Of a stretch of 64,000 nucleotides of DNA, positions 30,219 through 38,387 are shown piece after piece. Made by a program: the position numbers and the translations under genes. This DNA is from Aquipseudomonas alcaligenes (lineage in GTDB: Bacteria; Pseudomonadota; Gammaproteobacteria; Pseudomonadales; Pseudomonadaceae). A model generated the notes under the pieces. It had not been told where the DNA came from and ran no database searches. It was given only the letters and a program-made list of their open reading frames with translations. The stretch lies in assembly GCF_900156545.1 (NCBI RefSeq), contig NZ_FTNW01000005.1, positions 372,001 through 436,000 of the forward strand. The letters are read 5' to 3'. Numbering within the stretch: the stretch's first letter is position 1; each line of letters begins with the position of its first letter.

Positions 30219-31898
30219 ATGCGCGCTGCGATATTGCTTGGCCTGATGCTCAGCACGGCCACGCACGCTGCCGACCCGCTGCAGGAGGCCATGGCCGAGC
30301 TGCAGCCCAGCTCACTAGCCGTTGCCGAACAGCGGGCCGAACTGGCCTGGTTCGCCAAGGCCGGCAAACCGTTCGCCGGTACCCAGGTTCGAGTCATCTC
30401 CGAGCGTATCCCTACCCACTGGTATGAGGCCAACGTGCTGGCGCCGCTGTTCAGCCGCCTCACCGGCATCCGCGTGATCCATGAGGTGAGTGGCGAGGAT
30501 GACGTGGTCAACAAGCTGCGCACCCAGCAGGAGACCGGCCTGCCGCTGTATGACGCCTATGTCAGTGACAGCGACCTGATCGGTCAGCACTTTCGCGACG
30601 GCCAGGTTCTGGTGCTGTCCGACTTTATGGTCGGCGAAGGTGCTGCGGTGACCTCGCCGACGCTCGATCTGGCCGACTTCATCGGTCTGCCCTTCGTCAC
30701 CGCCCCTGATAACAAGCTCTACCAGTTGCCTGACCAGCAGTTCGTCAATCTGTACTGGTACCGGCGCGACTGGTTCGAGCGGCCCGAGCTGCGCAGGGCC
30801 TTCCGCAAGCGTTATGGCTACGATCTGGATGTTCCGCAGAACTGGAGTGCCTATGAAGACATCGCTGCGTTCTTTACCGAGCAAGTCGGCGAAATCGATG
30901 GCCAGCGTGTCTACGGCCATATGGACTACGGTGCCTTCGATCCCTCGATCGGTTGGCGCCTGTCCGATGCCTGGCTGGGCATGGCCGGGGTCGCCGATCT
31001 GGGGTTGCCCAACGGCGTGCCGGTGGATGACTGGGGCATCCGTGTCGAGTCCTGCCGGCCGGCGGGGGCCAGCGTGGTTCGCGGCGGTGCTCTGGATAGC
31101 CCGGCAGCGATCTATGCGCTGCAGCAGTACATCGACTGGCTGCGCCGCTATGCTCCGCCCGAGGCGCAGGCGATGAGCTTCAACCAGGCCGGCAATGTCG
31201 CCGCCCAAGGACATATTGCCCAGCAGATCTTCTGGTACAGCGCCTTTACTGCCGACTACACCTTGCCGGACAGCGCGGTGGTAGCCGCTGACGGCAAGCC
31301 CAAATGGCGGGTTGCGCCTTCACCGCGCGGTGCCTATTGGCAGGAGGGCATGAAGTCGGGTTACCAGGATGTCGGAGCCTGGACACTGCTCAAGGCTACG
31401 CCGCTGCGTCAGCGCCAGGCCGCCTGGCTGTATGCCCAGTTCGTCACCGCCAAGAGCGTGTCCTTGCGCAAGACCCTGGTCGGGCTGACGCCGATCCGCC
31501 GTTCCGATCTCGATTCGCCGGCCTTGCTGAGCGAGGCTCCGCGTTTGGGCGGGCTGGTCGAGTTCTACCGCAGCCGGGCGGCAAGACGCTGGACGCCCAC
31601 CGGCGCCAATGTGCCGGACTACAGCGGCATGGCCAGCCTGTGGTGGCGTCAGCTGCATCCGGCGGTAGCGGGGCGGATCAGCGCCGCCGAGGCATTGGGC
31701 AACCTGGCGCGCATCTTTGACCGGCATCTGCAGGAGGTCGGTTTGCGCCAGACGCATGCCTGCGCACCGCGCCTGAACCCGACACGGAGCGCCGCGTACT
31801 GGTTGAAGCAGCCCGGCGCGCCGTGGCCGCGACTGGACAATGAGCGGCCTGCCGGGCGTACCCTGCCTTATGAGGAGGCCCTGCGTGCGTGGGATTAG
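30219..31898 (+). CDS. Orphan extracellular solute-binding protein (carbohydrate/polyol ABC type)
   Basis: A 559-residue exported binding protein, larger than typical family 1 proteins and resembling the roughly 570-residue GlpV/AglE-like group. A signal peptide (AAILLGLMLSTATHA) is followed by VRVISERIPTHWYEANVLAPLFSRLTGI and a long aromatic-rich body (FVNLYWYRRDWFE). No permease or ATPase lies nearby, so it either feeds a transporter encoded elsewhere or works in sensing. The start has AAGGAG about six bases upstream. A 236-bp region separates it from the divergent chemoreceptor gene; that region is AT-rich around 30060-30135 but has no clear promoter. The next gene overlaps its end. Confidence 0.8.
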   Translation: MRAAILLGLMLSTATHAADPLQEAMAELQPSSLAVAEQRAELAWFAKAGKPFAGTQVRVISERIPTHWYEANVLAPLFSRLTGIRVIHEVSGEDDVVNKLRTQQETGLPLYDAYVSDSDLIGQHFRDGQVLVLSDFMVGEGAAVTSPTLDLADFIGLPFVTAPDNKLYQLPDQQFVNLYWYRRDWFERPELRRAFRKRYGYDLDVPQNWSAYEDIAAFFTEQVGEIDGQRVYGHMDYGAFDPSIGWRLSDAWLGMAGVADLGLPNGVPVDDWGIRVESCRPAGASVVRGGALDSPAAIYALQQYIDWLRRYAPPEAQAMSFNQAGNVAAQGHIAQQIFWYSAFTADYTLPDSAVVAADGKPKWRVAPSPRGAYWQEGMKSGYQDVGAWTLLKATPLRQRQAAWLYAQFVTAKSVSLRKTLVGLTPIRRSDLDSPALLSEAPRLGGLVEFYRSRAARRWTPTGANVPDYSGMASLWWRQLHPAVAGRISAAEALGNLARIFDRHLQEVGLRQTHACAPRLNPTRSAAYWLKQPGAPWPRLDNERPAGRTLPYEEALRAWD

Positions 31899-32595
31899 CC
31901 TGCTGCTGGTCGCTCTGCTCAGCGCGCCGCTGGCTGCTGCCGAGGTGCAACTGTTTGCCTGGGAGCGCGCGCCGCTGGTGCAGCAGCGCCCGGACGGCGG
32001 CGGCGCCGGCCTGGTGCCTGAGCTGGCCGACGAGCTGTTCCGGCGTGCCGGCATCGCCTACCGCCTGAGCTTTCTGCCTTTGCAGCGCGCCCTGCACCAG
32101 GTACAGCAGCAGGAGCGCAGCTGTGTCCTGCTGGTGGAGCGCCAGCAAGAGCGCGAGCCGCAGTTCGCCTGGGTCGGGCCGTTGCTGGTATCGCGTCTGG
32201 GCCTGTATGCCAAGGCCGATGATGACCTGCAGCTGAGCAGCCTGCAGCAGGCGCGCGGGCTGCGCATCCTCAGCCACCAGGGCTCGGGCGCCGGCGAGTA
32301 CTTGCAGACGGTCGGCCTGGAAGTGATCTACTCGAACAAGGAGTCGCTCAACCTGAGCATGCTGCAGCGCAGCCGCGCGCGGCTGTGGGCCACCAGCTCG
32401 GCGGTAGTCGCCTCGCTCTCGGCCAGCCCGGCGCCGCGCGAGGTGCTGCCCTTCCTCACCCTGATGGAGGACATCGCCTGCCATCCGCAGATGGATCCCT
32501 CCGAGCTGCGGCGCCTGCAGGACAGCCTGCGGCAGATGTACCGCGAGGGCTGGGTGCAGGCGCTGCATCGCAAGCATGGTCTGGAGTTGCGATAG
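31885..32595 (+). CDS. Orphan family 3 (amino-acid type) solute-binding protein
   Basis: A 236-residue exported protein with the SBP_bac_3 fold: signal peptide ISLLLVALLSAPLAAA, then VQLFAWERAPLVQQ, DELFRRAGIAYRLSFLPLQRALHQV, and a C-terminal lobe. The start is GTG at 31885 with AGGAGG six bases upstream, overlapping the previous stop by 14 bp; an ATG at 31870 is possible but lacks that spacing. Small proteins of this family in pseudomonads are often not linked to permeases, and some act as receptors. Translational coupling to the 559-residue binding protein suggests joint function. Confidence 0.8.
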   Translation: MRGISLLLVALLSAPLAAAEVQLFAWERAPLVQQRPDGGGAGLVPELADELFRRAGIAYRLSFLPLQRALHQVQQQERSCVLLVERQQEREPQFAWVGPLLVSRLGLYAKADDDLQLSSLQQARGLRILSHQGSGAGEYLQTVGLEVIYSNKESLNLSMLQRSRARLWATSSAVVASLSASPAPREVLPFLTLMEDIACHPQMDPSELRRLQDSLRQMYREGWVQALHRKHGLELR

Positions 32596-32697
32596 CCAGG
32601 TTGGCATGCGCCTTGTCTGCCGCGCTATCGTTCCGCGTGCTTGGCCCTGAGCGGTTGGATTCTCCAGCGGCCCTTGGCGGGGTCTATGGAGGTTTAG

Positions 32698-33168
32698 ATG
32701 GCGTTCTACCGTTCGCAGATTCGTTGGTCGAGGGACGGCCAGCCTTTCCTTGATAACCAGTACAGCCGCGCTCATGTCTGGCGTTTCGACGGGGGCATCG
32801 AGGTGCCGGCCTCCTCTTCGCCGCAGGTCGTACCTGTGCCGTTCTCCGTCGTCGCCGCGGTGGATCCGGAAGAGGCCTTTGTCGCCTCGCTGTCCAGTTG
32901 CCACATGCTCTGGTTCCTTTCCCTGGCGGCCAAGGCCGGGTGGCTGGTGGAGGAGTACCTCGACTGCGCAGAAGGCGTGATGGCGCGCGATGATCAGGGG
33001 CGATTGGCCATGACGCAGGTTACCCTGCGGCCCGAAGTGCGCATCGCCGGGGACGGCTGCCCGACGCAGGAGCAGTTTGCTCAGCTGCACCATGCGGCCC
33101 ATGAAGCCTGCTTCATCGCCAACTCGGTGAAGAGTCAGGTGTGTTGCGAGCCCGTGCTGCGGATATAA
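32698..33168 (+). CDS. OsmC family peroxide-reducing protein
   Basis: A 156-residue OsmC/Ohr-fold protein. The catalytic cysteine pair of the family is visible: one in SLSSCHMLWFLSLAA and one in AHEACFIANSV, with the Arg/Glu environment from VDPEEAFVASL. Such proteins reduce organic hydroperoxides using lipoamide or other thiols. The ATG has GGAGG five bases upstream. It stands alone between the binding-protein pair and a terminator shared with convergent glcB. Confidence 0.9.
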   Translation: MAFYRSQIRWSRDGQPFLDNQYSRAHVWRFDGGIEVPASSSPQVVPVPFSVVAAVDPEEAFVASLSSCHMLWFLSLAAKAGWLVEEYLDCAEGVMARDDQGRLAMTQVTLRPEVRIAGDGCPTQEQFAQLHHAAHEACFIANSVKSQVCCEPVLRI

Positions 33169-33194
33169 AAAAACCGCCCCGGAGGGCGGTTCTT
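33167..33194. terminator. Bidirectional terminator between osmC-like gene and glcB
   Basis: ACCGCCC and GGGCGGT form a 7-bp stem around a CGGA tetraloop at 33173-33190. Seven A precede it and TTCTTT follows. It overlaps the stop region of the OsmC gene and sits 16 bp from the glcB stop. The A-run gives the better terminator for glcB, the weaker T-run for the OsmC gene. Confidence 0.8.
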
Positions 33195-33210
33195 TCACTG
33201 CTGAGGCGAA

Positions 33211-35388
33211 TTACAGGCCGTTGGCGGCCTTGAACTCGCGGCGGCGGCGGTGCAGGACCGGCTCGGTGTAGCCGTTCGGCTGCTTGGTGCCTTCGACCAC
33301 CAGTTCCAGGGCGGCCTGGAAGGCGATGTTGCTGTCGAAGTTCGGCGCCAGCGGGCGGTACAGCGGGTCGTTGGCGTTCTGGCGGTCAACCACCGGGGCC
33401 ATGCGCTTGAGGCTCTCGACGATCTGCGCTTCGGTGACGATACCGTGGCGCAGCCAGTTGGCCAGCAGCTGGCTGGAGATACGCAGGGTGGCGCGGTCTT
33501 CCATCAGGCCGACATCGTTGATGTCCGGCACCTTGGAGCAGCCAACGCCCTGGTCGATCCAGCGCACCACGTAGCCGAGGATGCCCTGCGAGTTGTTGTC
33601 CAGCTCGTTCTGGATTTCCTCGGCCGACCAGTTGGTGTTCGGTGCCAGCGGAATGGTCAGGATGTCGTCGATGGACGCCGGAGTGCGCTTGGCCAGCTCG
33701 GCCTGACGGGCGAACACGTCGACCTTGTGGTAGTGCATCGCGTGCAGGGTGGCGGCGGTCGGCGACGGCACCCAGGCGGTGTTGGCGCCAGCCATCGGGT
33801 GCACGATCTTCTGCTCGAGCATGCCGGCCATCAGGTCGGGCATGGCCCACATGCCCTTGCCGATCTGGGCGCGGCCCTGCAGGCCGGTGGCCAGGCCGAT
33901 GTCGACGTTGTTGTTCTCGTAGGCACCGATCCACTTCTCGCTCTTCATGGCGGCCTTGCGCACCATGGCGCCGGCTTCCATGGAGGTGTGGATTTCGTCA
34001 CCGGTACGGTCGAGGAAGCCGGTGTTGATGAACACCACGCGCTCGCTGGCCGCCTTGATGCAGGCCTTGAGGTTGACGGTGGTGCGGCGCTCTTCGTCCA
34101 TGATGCCGACTTTCAGGGTGTTGCGCGGCAGGCCGAGGACGTCCTCGACGCGGGAGAAGATCTCGGCAGCGAAGGCCACTTCTTCCGGGCCGTGCATCTT
34201 CGGCTTGACGATGTACACCGAGCCGGTGCGGCTGTTCTTGCGGCTGGTGTTGCCATTCAGGTTGTGGATGGCGATCAGGCTGGTGAACAGGCCGTCCTGG
34301 ATGCCTTCCGGAATCTCGTTGCCGGCGGCGTCGAGGATGGCCGGGTTGGTCATCAGGTGGCCGACGTTGCGCACGAACAGCAGGCTGCGGCCGTGCAGGG
34401 TCAGCTCGGAACCGTCGGCCTTGGTGTAGACGCGGTCCGGGTTCATGGTGCGGGTGAAGGTGCTGCCGCCCTTGCTGACTTCTTCAGCCAGGTCGCCTTT
34501 CATCAGGCCCAGCCAGTTGCGGTAGACCACGACCTTGTCGTCGGCATCGACGGCGGCCACGGAGTCTTCGCAGTCCATGATGGTGGTCAGCGCAGACTCC
34601 ATCAGTACGTCCTTCACGCCGGCGGCATCGGTCTGGCCGATCGGGCTGGTCGGGTCGATCTGGATCTCGAAGTGCAGGCCGTTGTGCTTGAGCAGCACGG
34701 CCTTCGGCTTGGCGGCTTCGCCCTGGAAGGCGACGAACTGGGCGGCGTTCTTCAGGCCGACTTCGCTGCCGTTCTTCAGGGTTACGGCCAGCTGGCCGTT
34801 CTTCACCACGTAGGCGGTGGCGTCGACGTGGGAAGCGCCTTCCAGCGGGGCGGCTTCGTCGAGGAAGGCGCGGGCGAAGGCGATTACCTTGTCACCGCGG
34901 ACCTTGTTGTAGCCCTTGCCCTTCTCGGCGCCGTTCTCTTCGCTGATCACGTCGGTGCCGTAGAGGGCATCGTACAGCGAGCCCCAGCGGGCGTTGGAGG
35001 CGTTCAGGGCGAAGCGCGCGTTCATCACCGGCACTACCAGCTGCGGGCCGGCCAGACGGGCGATTTCTTCGTCGACGTTCTGCGTGGTGGCCTGGAAGTC
35101 GGCCGGTTCCGGCAGCAGGTAGCCGATTTCCTGGAGGAATGCCTTGTAGGCGGCGGCGTCATGCGCCTGGCCTTTGCGGGCCTGGTGCCAGGCGTCGATC
35201 TGGGCTTGCAGTTCGTCGCGTTTGGCCAGCAGGGCGCGGTTCTTCGGAGCCAGCTCGTTGATCACGGCTTCGGCGCCGGCCCAGAACTTGTCGGCAGCGA
35301 TGCCGGTGCCGGGGATGGCTTCGTTGTTGATGAAGTCGTAAAGGGCCTTGGCGACCTGCAGACCACCTACTTGAACGCGCTCAGTCAT
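33211..35388 (-). CDS. glcB: Malate synthase G
   Basis: GlcB condenses glyoxylate with acetyl-CoA to malate in the glyoxylate shunt. The 725-residue length is exactly that of the monomeric G isoform, not the shorter A isoform. Visible landmarks are [17 protein letters not shown] (metal-binding acidic motif), [24 protein letters not shown], and the substrate-domain motif [10 protein letters not shown]. The start [10 protein letters not shown] was chosen; a start four codons upstream is possible. The opposite strand is open for over 900 codons, but only as a codon-bias shadow. Confidence 0.98.
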   Translation of the reverse strand: MTERVQVGGLQVAKALYDFINNEAIPGTGIAADKFWAGAEAVINELAPKNRALLAKRDELQAQIDAWHQARKGQAHDAAAYKAFLQEIGYLLPEPADFQATTQNVDEEIARLAGPQLVVPVMNARFALNASNARWGSLYDALYGTDVISEENGAEKGKGYNKVRGDKVIAFARAFLDEAAPLEGASHVDATAYVVKNGQLAVTLKNGSEVGLKNAAQFVAFQGEAAKPKAVLLKHNGLHFEIQIDPTSPIGQTDAAGVKDVLMESALTTIMDCEDSVAAVDADDKVVVYRNWLGLMKGDLAEEVSKGGSTFTRTMNPDRVYTKADGSELTLHGRSLLFVRNVGHLMTNPAILDAAGNEIPEGIQDGLFTSLIAIHNLNGNTSRKNSRTGSVYIVKPKMHGPEEVAFAAEIFSRVEDVLGLPRNTLKVGIMDEERRTTVNLKACIKAASERVVFINTGFLDRTGDEIHTSMEAGAMVRKAAMKSEKWIGAYENNNVDIGLATGLQGRAQIGKGMWAMPDLMAGMLEQKIVHPMAGANTAWVPSPTAATLHAMHYHKVDVFARQAELAKRTPASIDDILTIPLAPNTNWSAEEIQNELDNNSQGILGYVVRWIDQGVGCSKVPDINDVGLMEDRATLRISSQLLANWLRHGIVTEAQIVESLKRMAPVVDRQNANDPLYRPLAPNFDSNIAFQAALELVVEGTKQPNGYTEPVLHRRRREFKAANGL

Positions 35389-35592
35389 TGCTTGCCTCAC
35401 TTGATGCAGAACAGGGCCGGAAGGCCATGTAGTAAGAGTCGGCGGATACTACATGACTCGTCGGGAAAAATCAGTCACAAACTGTGCTCGCCTGTCGCTC
35501 CGTGCGGCGTGCCTACAGCCCGGCCGGGGCCTTGCCGGACGGGGCTCCACGCCTGTGCCTATACTGCGTGCTTTGCCGATCCCGGAGGCAGT

Positions 35593-36042
35593 ATGCCGAT
35601 CAGCCGTGCCCAACCCGCCGATCTTCCCGAACTGGCCGAGCTGTTTGCCAGCTATCTGGACTTCTACCAGGTGCCGCGCCCGCTGCCCGAGGTCAGTGCC
35701 TTCCTCGCCGCACGCCTTGAGCGCGGCGATTCGGTGCTGTTTATCGCCCGCGACCAGGCCGGCCAGACGCTGGGCTTCGTCCAGCTGTATCCCTTCTTCG
35801 CCTCGCTGTACATGGCGCCGGCTTTCCTCCTCAGCGACCTCTATGTGCATCCGGCCGGACGTCGCCAGGGCCTGGCCGAGCAGCTGATGAACGCCGCCCG
35901 CGAACATGCCGAGGCCAGCGGCGCCTGCGGCCTGCAGCTGGAGACGGCGAAGGACAATGTCGCCGGCCAGGCGCTCTACGAAAAGCTTGGCTATGTGCGC
36001 GATGAGGTGTTTTATACCTACTGGCTCGGCCTCAGACCCTGA
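35593..36042 (+). CDS. GNAT family N-acetyltransferase
   Basis: A 149-residue GCN5-type acetyltransferase. It has the acetyl-CoA binding motif A in LSDLYVHPAGRRQGLAEQLM (R/Q-x-x-G-x-G/A type) and a C-terminal NVAGQALYEKLGYVRDEVF block typical of the fold. The substrate cannot be told. The start ATG has GGAGG before it (CCCGGAGGCAGT). Gene order glcB-GNAT-gcvR-rarD matches P. aeruginosa as I recall it. The gap of 204 bp to glcB must hold both divergent promoters, but none is obvious. Confidence 0.9.
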   Translation: MPISRAQPADLPELAELFASYLDFYQVPRPLPEVSAFLAARLERGDSVLFIARDQAGQTLGFVQLYPFFASLYMAPAFLLSDLYVHPAGRRQGLAEQLMNAAREHAEASGACGLQLETAKDNVAGQALYEKLGYVRDEVFYTYWLGLRP

Positions 36043-36056
36043 ACAAGGAGTTGCTC

Positions 36057-36575
36057 GTGGATCATCTGGTACTCACCGTCATCGCCCCCGACCAGCCCGG
36101 CCTGGTCGAACGTATCGCCCAGTGCATCGCCGCGCATGGCGGCAACTGGCTGGAGAGTCGCATGTCGCGCATGGCCGGGCAGTTCGCCGGCATCCTCAAG
36201 GTGGCGGTGCCCGCCGAGGGTTATGACGAGCTGGTCGAAGGCCTGCAGGCCCTGAACAGTCAGGGCATCCGCGTGCTGGTGGCGGAGAGCGGCATCGAGC
36301 CGGTCTGCACTTGGAAGCCCATCCACCTCGACCTGGTGGGTAACGATCGCCCCGGTATCGTCCGCGACATCACCCGCCTGCTCGCCGAGCACGGCGTCAA
36401 CCTGGAGAGCCTGACCACCGAGGTGGCGCCGGCGCCGATGAGCAGCGAGCCACTGTTCCATGCCACGGCGCTGCTGGCTGTGCCGCTGGACCTGTCGCTG
36501 GACCAGCTGCAGGACAAGCTGGAAACCCTGGCCGACGACCTGATGGTGGAGCTGAACCTGCGCAGCGAGGAGTGA
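36057..36575 (+). CDS. Glycine cleavage system regulator GcvR-like (tandem ACT domains)
   Basis: A 172-residue protein made of two ACT domains (about 1-85, LVLTVIAPDQPGLVERIAQC; about 90-172, HLDLVGNDRPGIVRDITRLL). This is the layout of GcvR, which in E. coli binds GcvA and represses glycine cleavage genes. The partner in this organism is not visible here. The start is GTG 36057 with AAGGAG six bases upstream, 14 bp after the acetyltransferase stop. A strong terminator follows 40 bp downstream. Confidence 0.85.
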   Translation: MDHLVLTVIAPDQPGLVERIAQCIAAHGGNWLESRMSRMAGQFAGILKVAVPAEGYDELVEGLQALNSQGIRVLVAESGIEPVCTWKPIHLDLVGNDRPGIVRDITRLLAEHGVNLESLTTEVAPAPMSSEPLFHATALLAVPLDLSLDQLQDKLETLADDLMVELNLRSEE

Positions 36576-37275
36576 TCCCCAGAATGCGTGGGTGAAGCTG
36601 TGGATAGTCTGGGGAGCCCCGGCGCACTGCCTAGTGCCCCGGGGCTTTTTCATGCCTGGTTAAAAAAGCCGCAGCTTCAGGGGCTTGTGCACAAATAGCG
36701 GGGATGGCTCTGTGGGCGGCGTGGGGATAAGTCCGTTCGCCCCACGGATGACGGGAGCTGTGGCCTGCTGCACGATTTTCAACCAGTGTCGCCTGCCGGT
36801 GGATATCCCCGGAAGCTGTGGATGAAGTTGTGGGCAGGCTGGGGGATGGCCGCTGCACGCCAGGGCTGCCGCGGGCTTCCGCGAATCGCTCAGAAAACCA
36901 GCAATATCAAGCGCTTGTGCACAAAGGCTGGGGATGAAGCTGTGGATAGCCGGCGGACTTATCGCTGTGCGCCAGGCCGGGCGCGGCCTGCAGCAACCTG
37001 GGCGTTTCCTGATCAGCCGGCTGGCCGGCGCTTTGCGGTGGATAAGGCTGGGTCGCGGGTTGGCAACGATATCCCCGGGAAACGGGGAAAGAGCTGTGGA
37101 CAGTCTGCGGACTCCTTGCTGCAGCCCGCGCTTGGCGTGAGCTGCAGCGGTTCGCTCAGGAATCGCACAGGCGCGCCAGGTTTGTGCACAGCGCCTGGGG
37201 ATGGTCCTGTGGAAAAGCTCGGGAGCAACCACGCCAGCCCCCGGCCGGCGTGACTTCGCCCGGGCTGGTCGTTTT
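36576..37275. repeat. 700-bp non-coding region with imperfect tandem repeats (DnaA-box-like and TTGTGCACAA motifs)
   Basis: No gene is credible here. Two full and one partial unit of about 230-267 bp repeat in order. The palindrome TTGTGCACAA stands at 36685, 36915 and (TTGTGCACA) 37182, each followed by GGGGATG and CTGTGG. GGTGGATA stands at 36798 and 37037. GATATCCCCGG is followed shortly by AGCTGTGGA near 36801 and 37068, and TCGCTCAG at 36886 and 37152. TGTGGATAG, one base from the DnaA box complement TGTGGATAA, occurs at 36599 and 36941, and TGTGGACAG near 37094. Minus-strand ORFs through it look like translated repeat. Function is unknown. Confidence 0.75.
36615..36650 (+). terminator. 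Intrinsic terminator after gcvR-like gene
   Basis: AGCCCCGG pairs with CCGGGGCT, extended inward by GCACT/AGTGC with a single mismatch, and five T follow. It ends the GNAT-gcvR transcript and overlaps the start of the tandem-repeat region. Confidence 0.88.
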
Positions 37276-38172
37276 CTAGGCGACCTGCCCCCGGCGGCGC
37301 AGGCCCAGCCAGATGTCCAGGCTGTAGATGAACAGCGCCGCCCAGATGCACACGAAGGACAGCAGCTTGCTGGACTCCAGCGTCTCGCCGAACAGCAGCA
37401 CCGCCTGCAGCAGCACCAGAGTCGGCGCCAGGTACTGCAGGAAGCCCAGGGTGGTGTAGGGCAGGTGGCGCGCCGCGGCGTTGAAGCACAGCAGCGGCAC
37501 CAGGGTGATGGGGCCGGCGGCGATCAGCCAGAGCGCCTCGCTGCTGCTCCAGAAGCCGGCCTGGGTACTGGCCGCGGCCGGGTGCAGCCACAGCCAGCCG
37601 AGCGCCAGCGGCAGCAGCAGCCAGGTTTCCACCACCAGGCCGGGCAGGGCGGCCACCGGTGCCTGCTTACGGATCAGGCCGTAAAAGCCGAAGGTCAGCG
37701 CCAGCACCAGCGACACCCATGGCAGGCTGCCGACCTGCCACAGCTGCTGCAGCACGCCGAGGGTGGCCAGCCCCACCGCCACCCATTGCAGGCGGCGCAG
37801 GCGCTCGCCGAGCAGCAGCATGCCGAGCAGCACGTTGATCAGCGGGTTGATGTAGTAGCCCAGGCTGGCCTCCAGCATGCGCCCGTTGTTCACCGCCCAG
37901 ACATACACCAGCCAGTTGCTGGCGATCAGCAGGCCGCTGGCGGTGAGCACCGCCAGGCGCTTGGGATTGTCACGCAGTTCGCGCCACCAGCCGGGGTGTT
38001 TCCACAGCGCCAGCAGCAGGGCGCCAAACAGCGCCGACCAGATTGCCCGGTGGGCGATGATCTCCAGCGCCGGCACGGCCTCGATGGCTTTGAAGTAGAG
38101 TGGGAACAGACCCCAGATCAAATAGGCGGCGATGCCGAGGGCGTAGCCGCGGCTGGGGTTGGCGGAGGGCAT
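37276..38172 (-). CDS. rarD: RarD family EamA-type permease
   Basis: A 298-residue inner-membrane protein with ten predicted helices, two EamA halves, and the RarD start GYALGIAAYLIWGLFPLYFKAIEAVPALEIIAHRAIWS. RarD was named from chloramphenicol sensitivity, but its substrate is not established; the superfamily exports metabolites. The start ATG has GGAG four bases upstream. It is the last conserved gene before the phosphorelay cassette. The tandem-repeat region lies immediately past its stop. Confidence 0.92.
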   Translation of the reverse strand: MPSANPSRGYALGIAAYLIWGLFPLYFKAIEAVPALEIIAHRAIWSALFGALLLALWKHPGWWRELRDNPKRLAVLTASGLLIASNWLVYVWAVNNGRMLEASLGYYINPLINVLLGMLLLGERLRRLQWVAVGLATLGVLQQLWQVGSLPWVSLVLALTFGFYGLIRKQAPVAALPGLVVETWLLLPLALGWLWLHPAAASTQAGFWSSSEALWLIAAGPITLVPLLCFNAAARHLPYTTLGFLQYLAPTLVLLQAVLLFGETLESSKLLSFVCIWAALFIYSLDIWLGLRRRGQVA

Positions 38173-38387
38173 GCTGCTCCTTGATGAATAGGTGGCTAAC
38201 TAAAGGCACCCGATTTTAGTGCCTGTTGCCCGGGCTTGTCTGTGTGATCAGCTTTGGCGTGCGCGGCGGTGTGCATATCGCGTGCGTGCCATGGAAGCGG
38301 GAGCATGAGTCAGGCCGCCATCGGTTCAGCAACCGAGCCGGTTCAACTAATCTGTGCCCATGGTGCTCTCCAGTAGTGGTGTATCGA

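Noticed and set aside
33250..36042. 930-codon open frame on the plus strand opposite glcB, running into the acetyltransferase gene
   Set aside because: Over its first 2 kb it is the antisense of malate synthase G, with low-complexity composition (many V, H, Q, A, G) from GC-rich codon bias. Only its last 150 codons, from ATG 35593, are a real gene.
36599..37210. CRISPR array in the repeat region
   Set aside because: Repeats are long, imperfect and unevenly spaced, with no short constant repeat, unique spacers or cas genes.
36599..37210. Chromosomal replication origin
   Set aside because: No perfect DnaA box cluster, no AT-rich unwinding element, and no dnaA, dnaN, gidA or rpmH nearby.
36660..37232. 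190-codon minus-strand frame in the gcvR-rarD gap
   Set aside because: Its sequence is translated from the tandem repeats (recurring CAQALD/VHKPLK-like segments) and it lacks a ribosome site.
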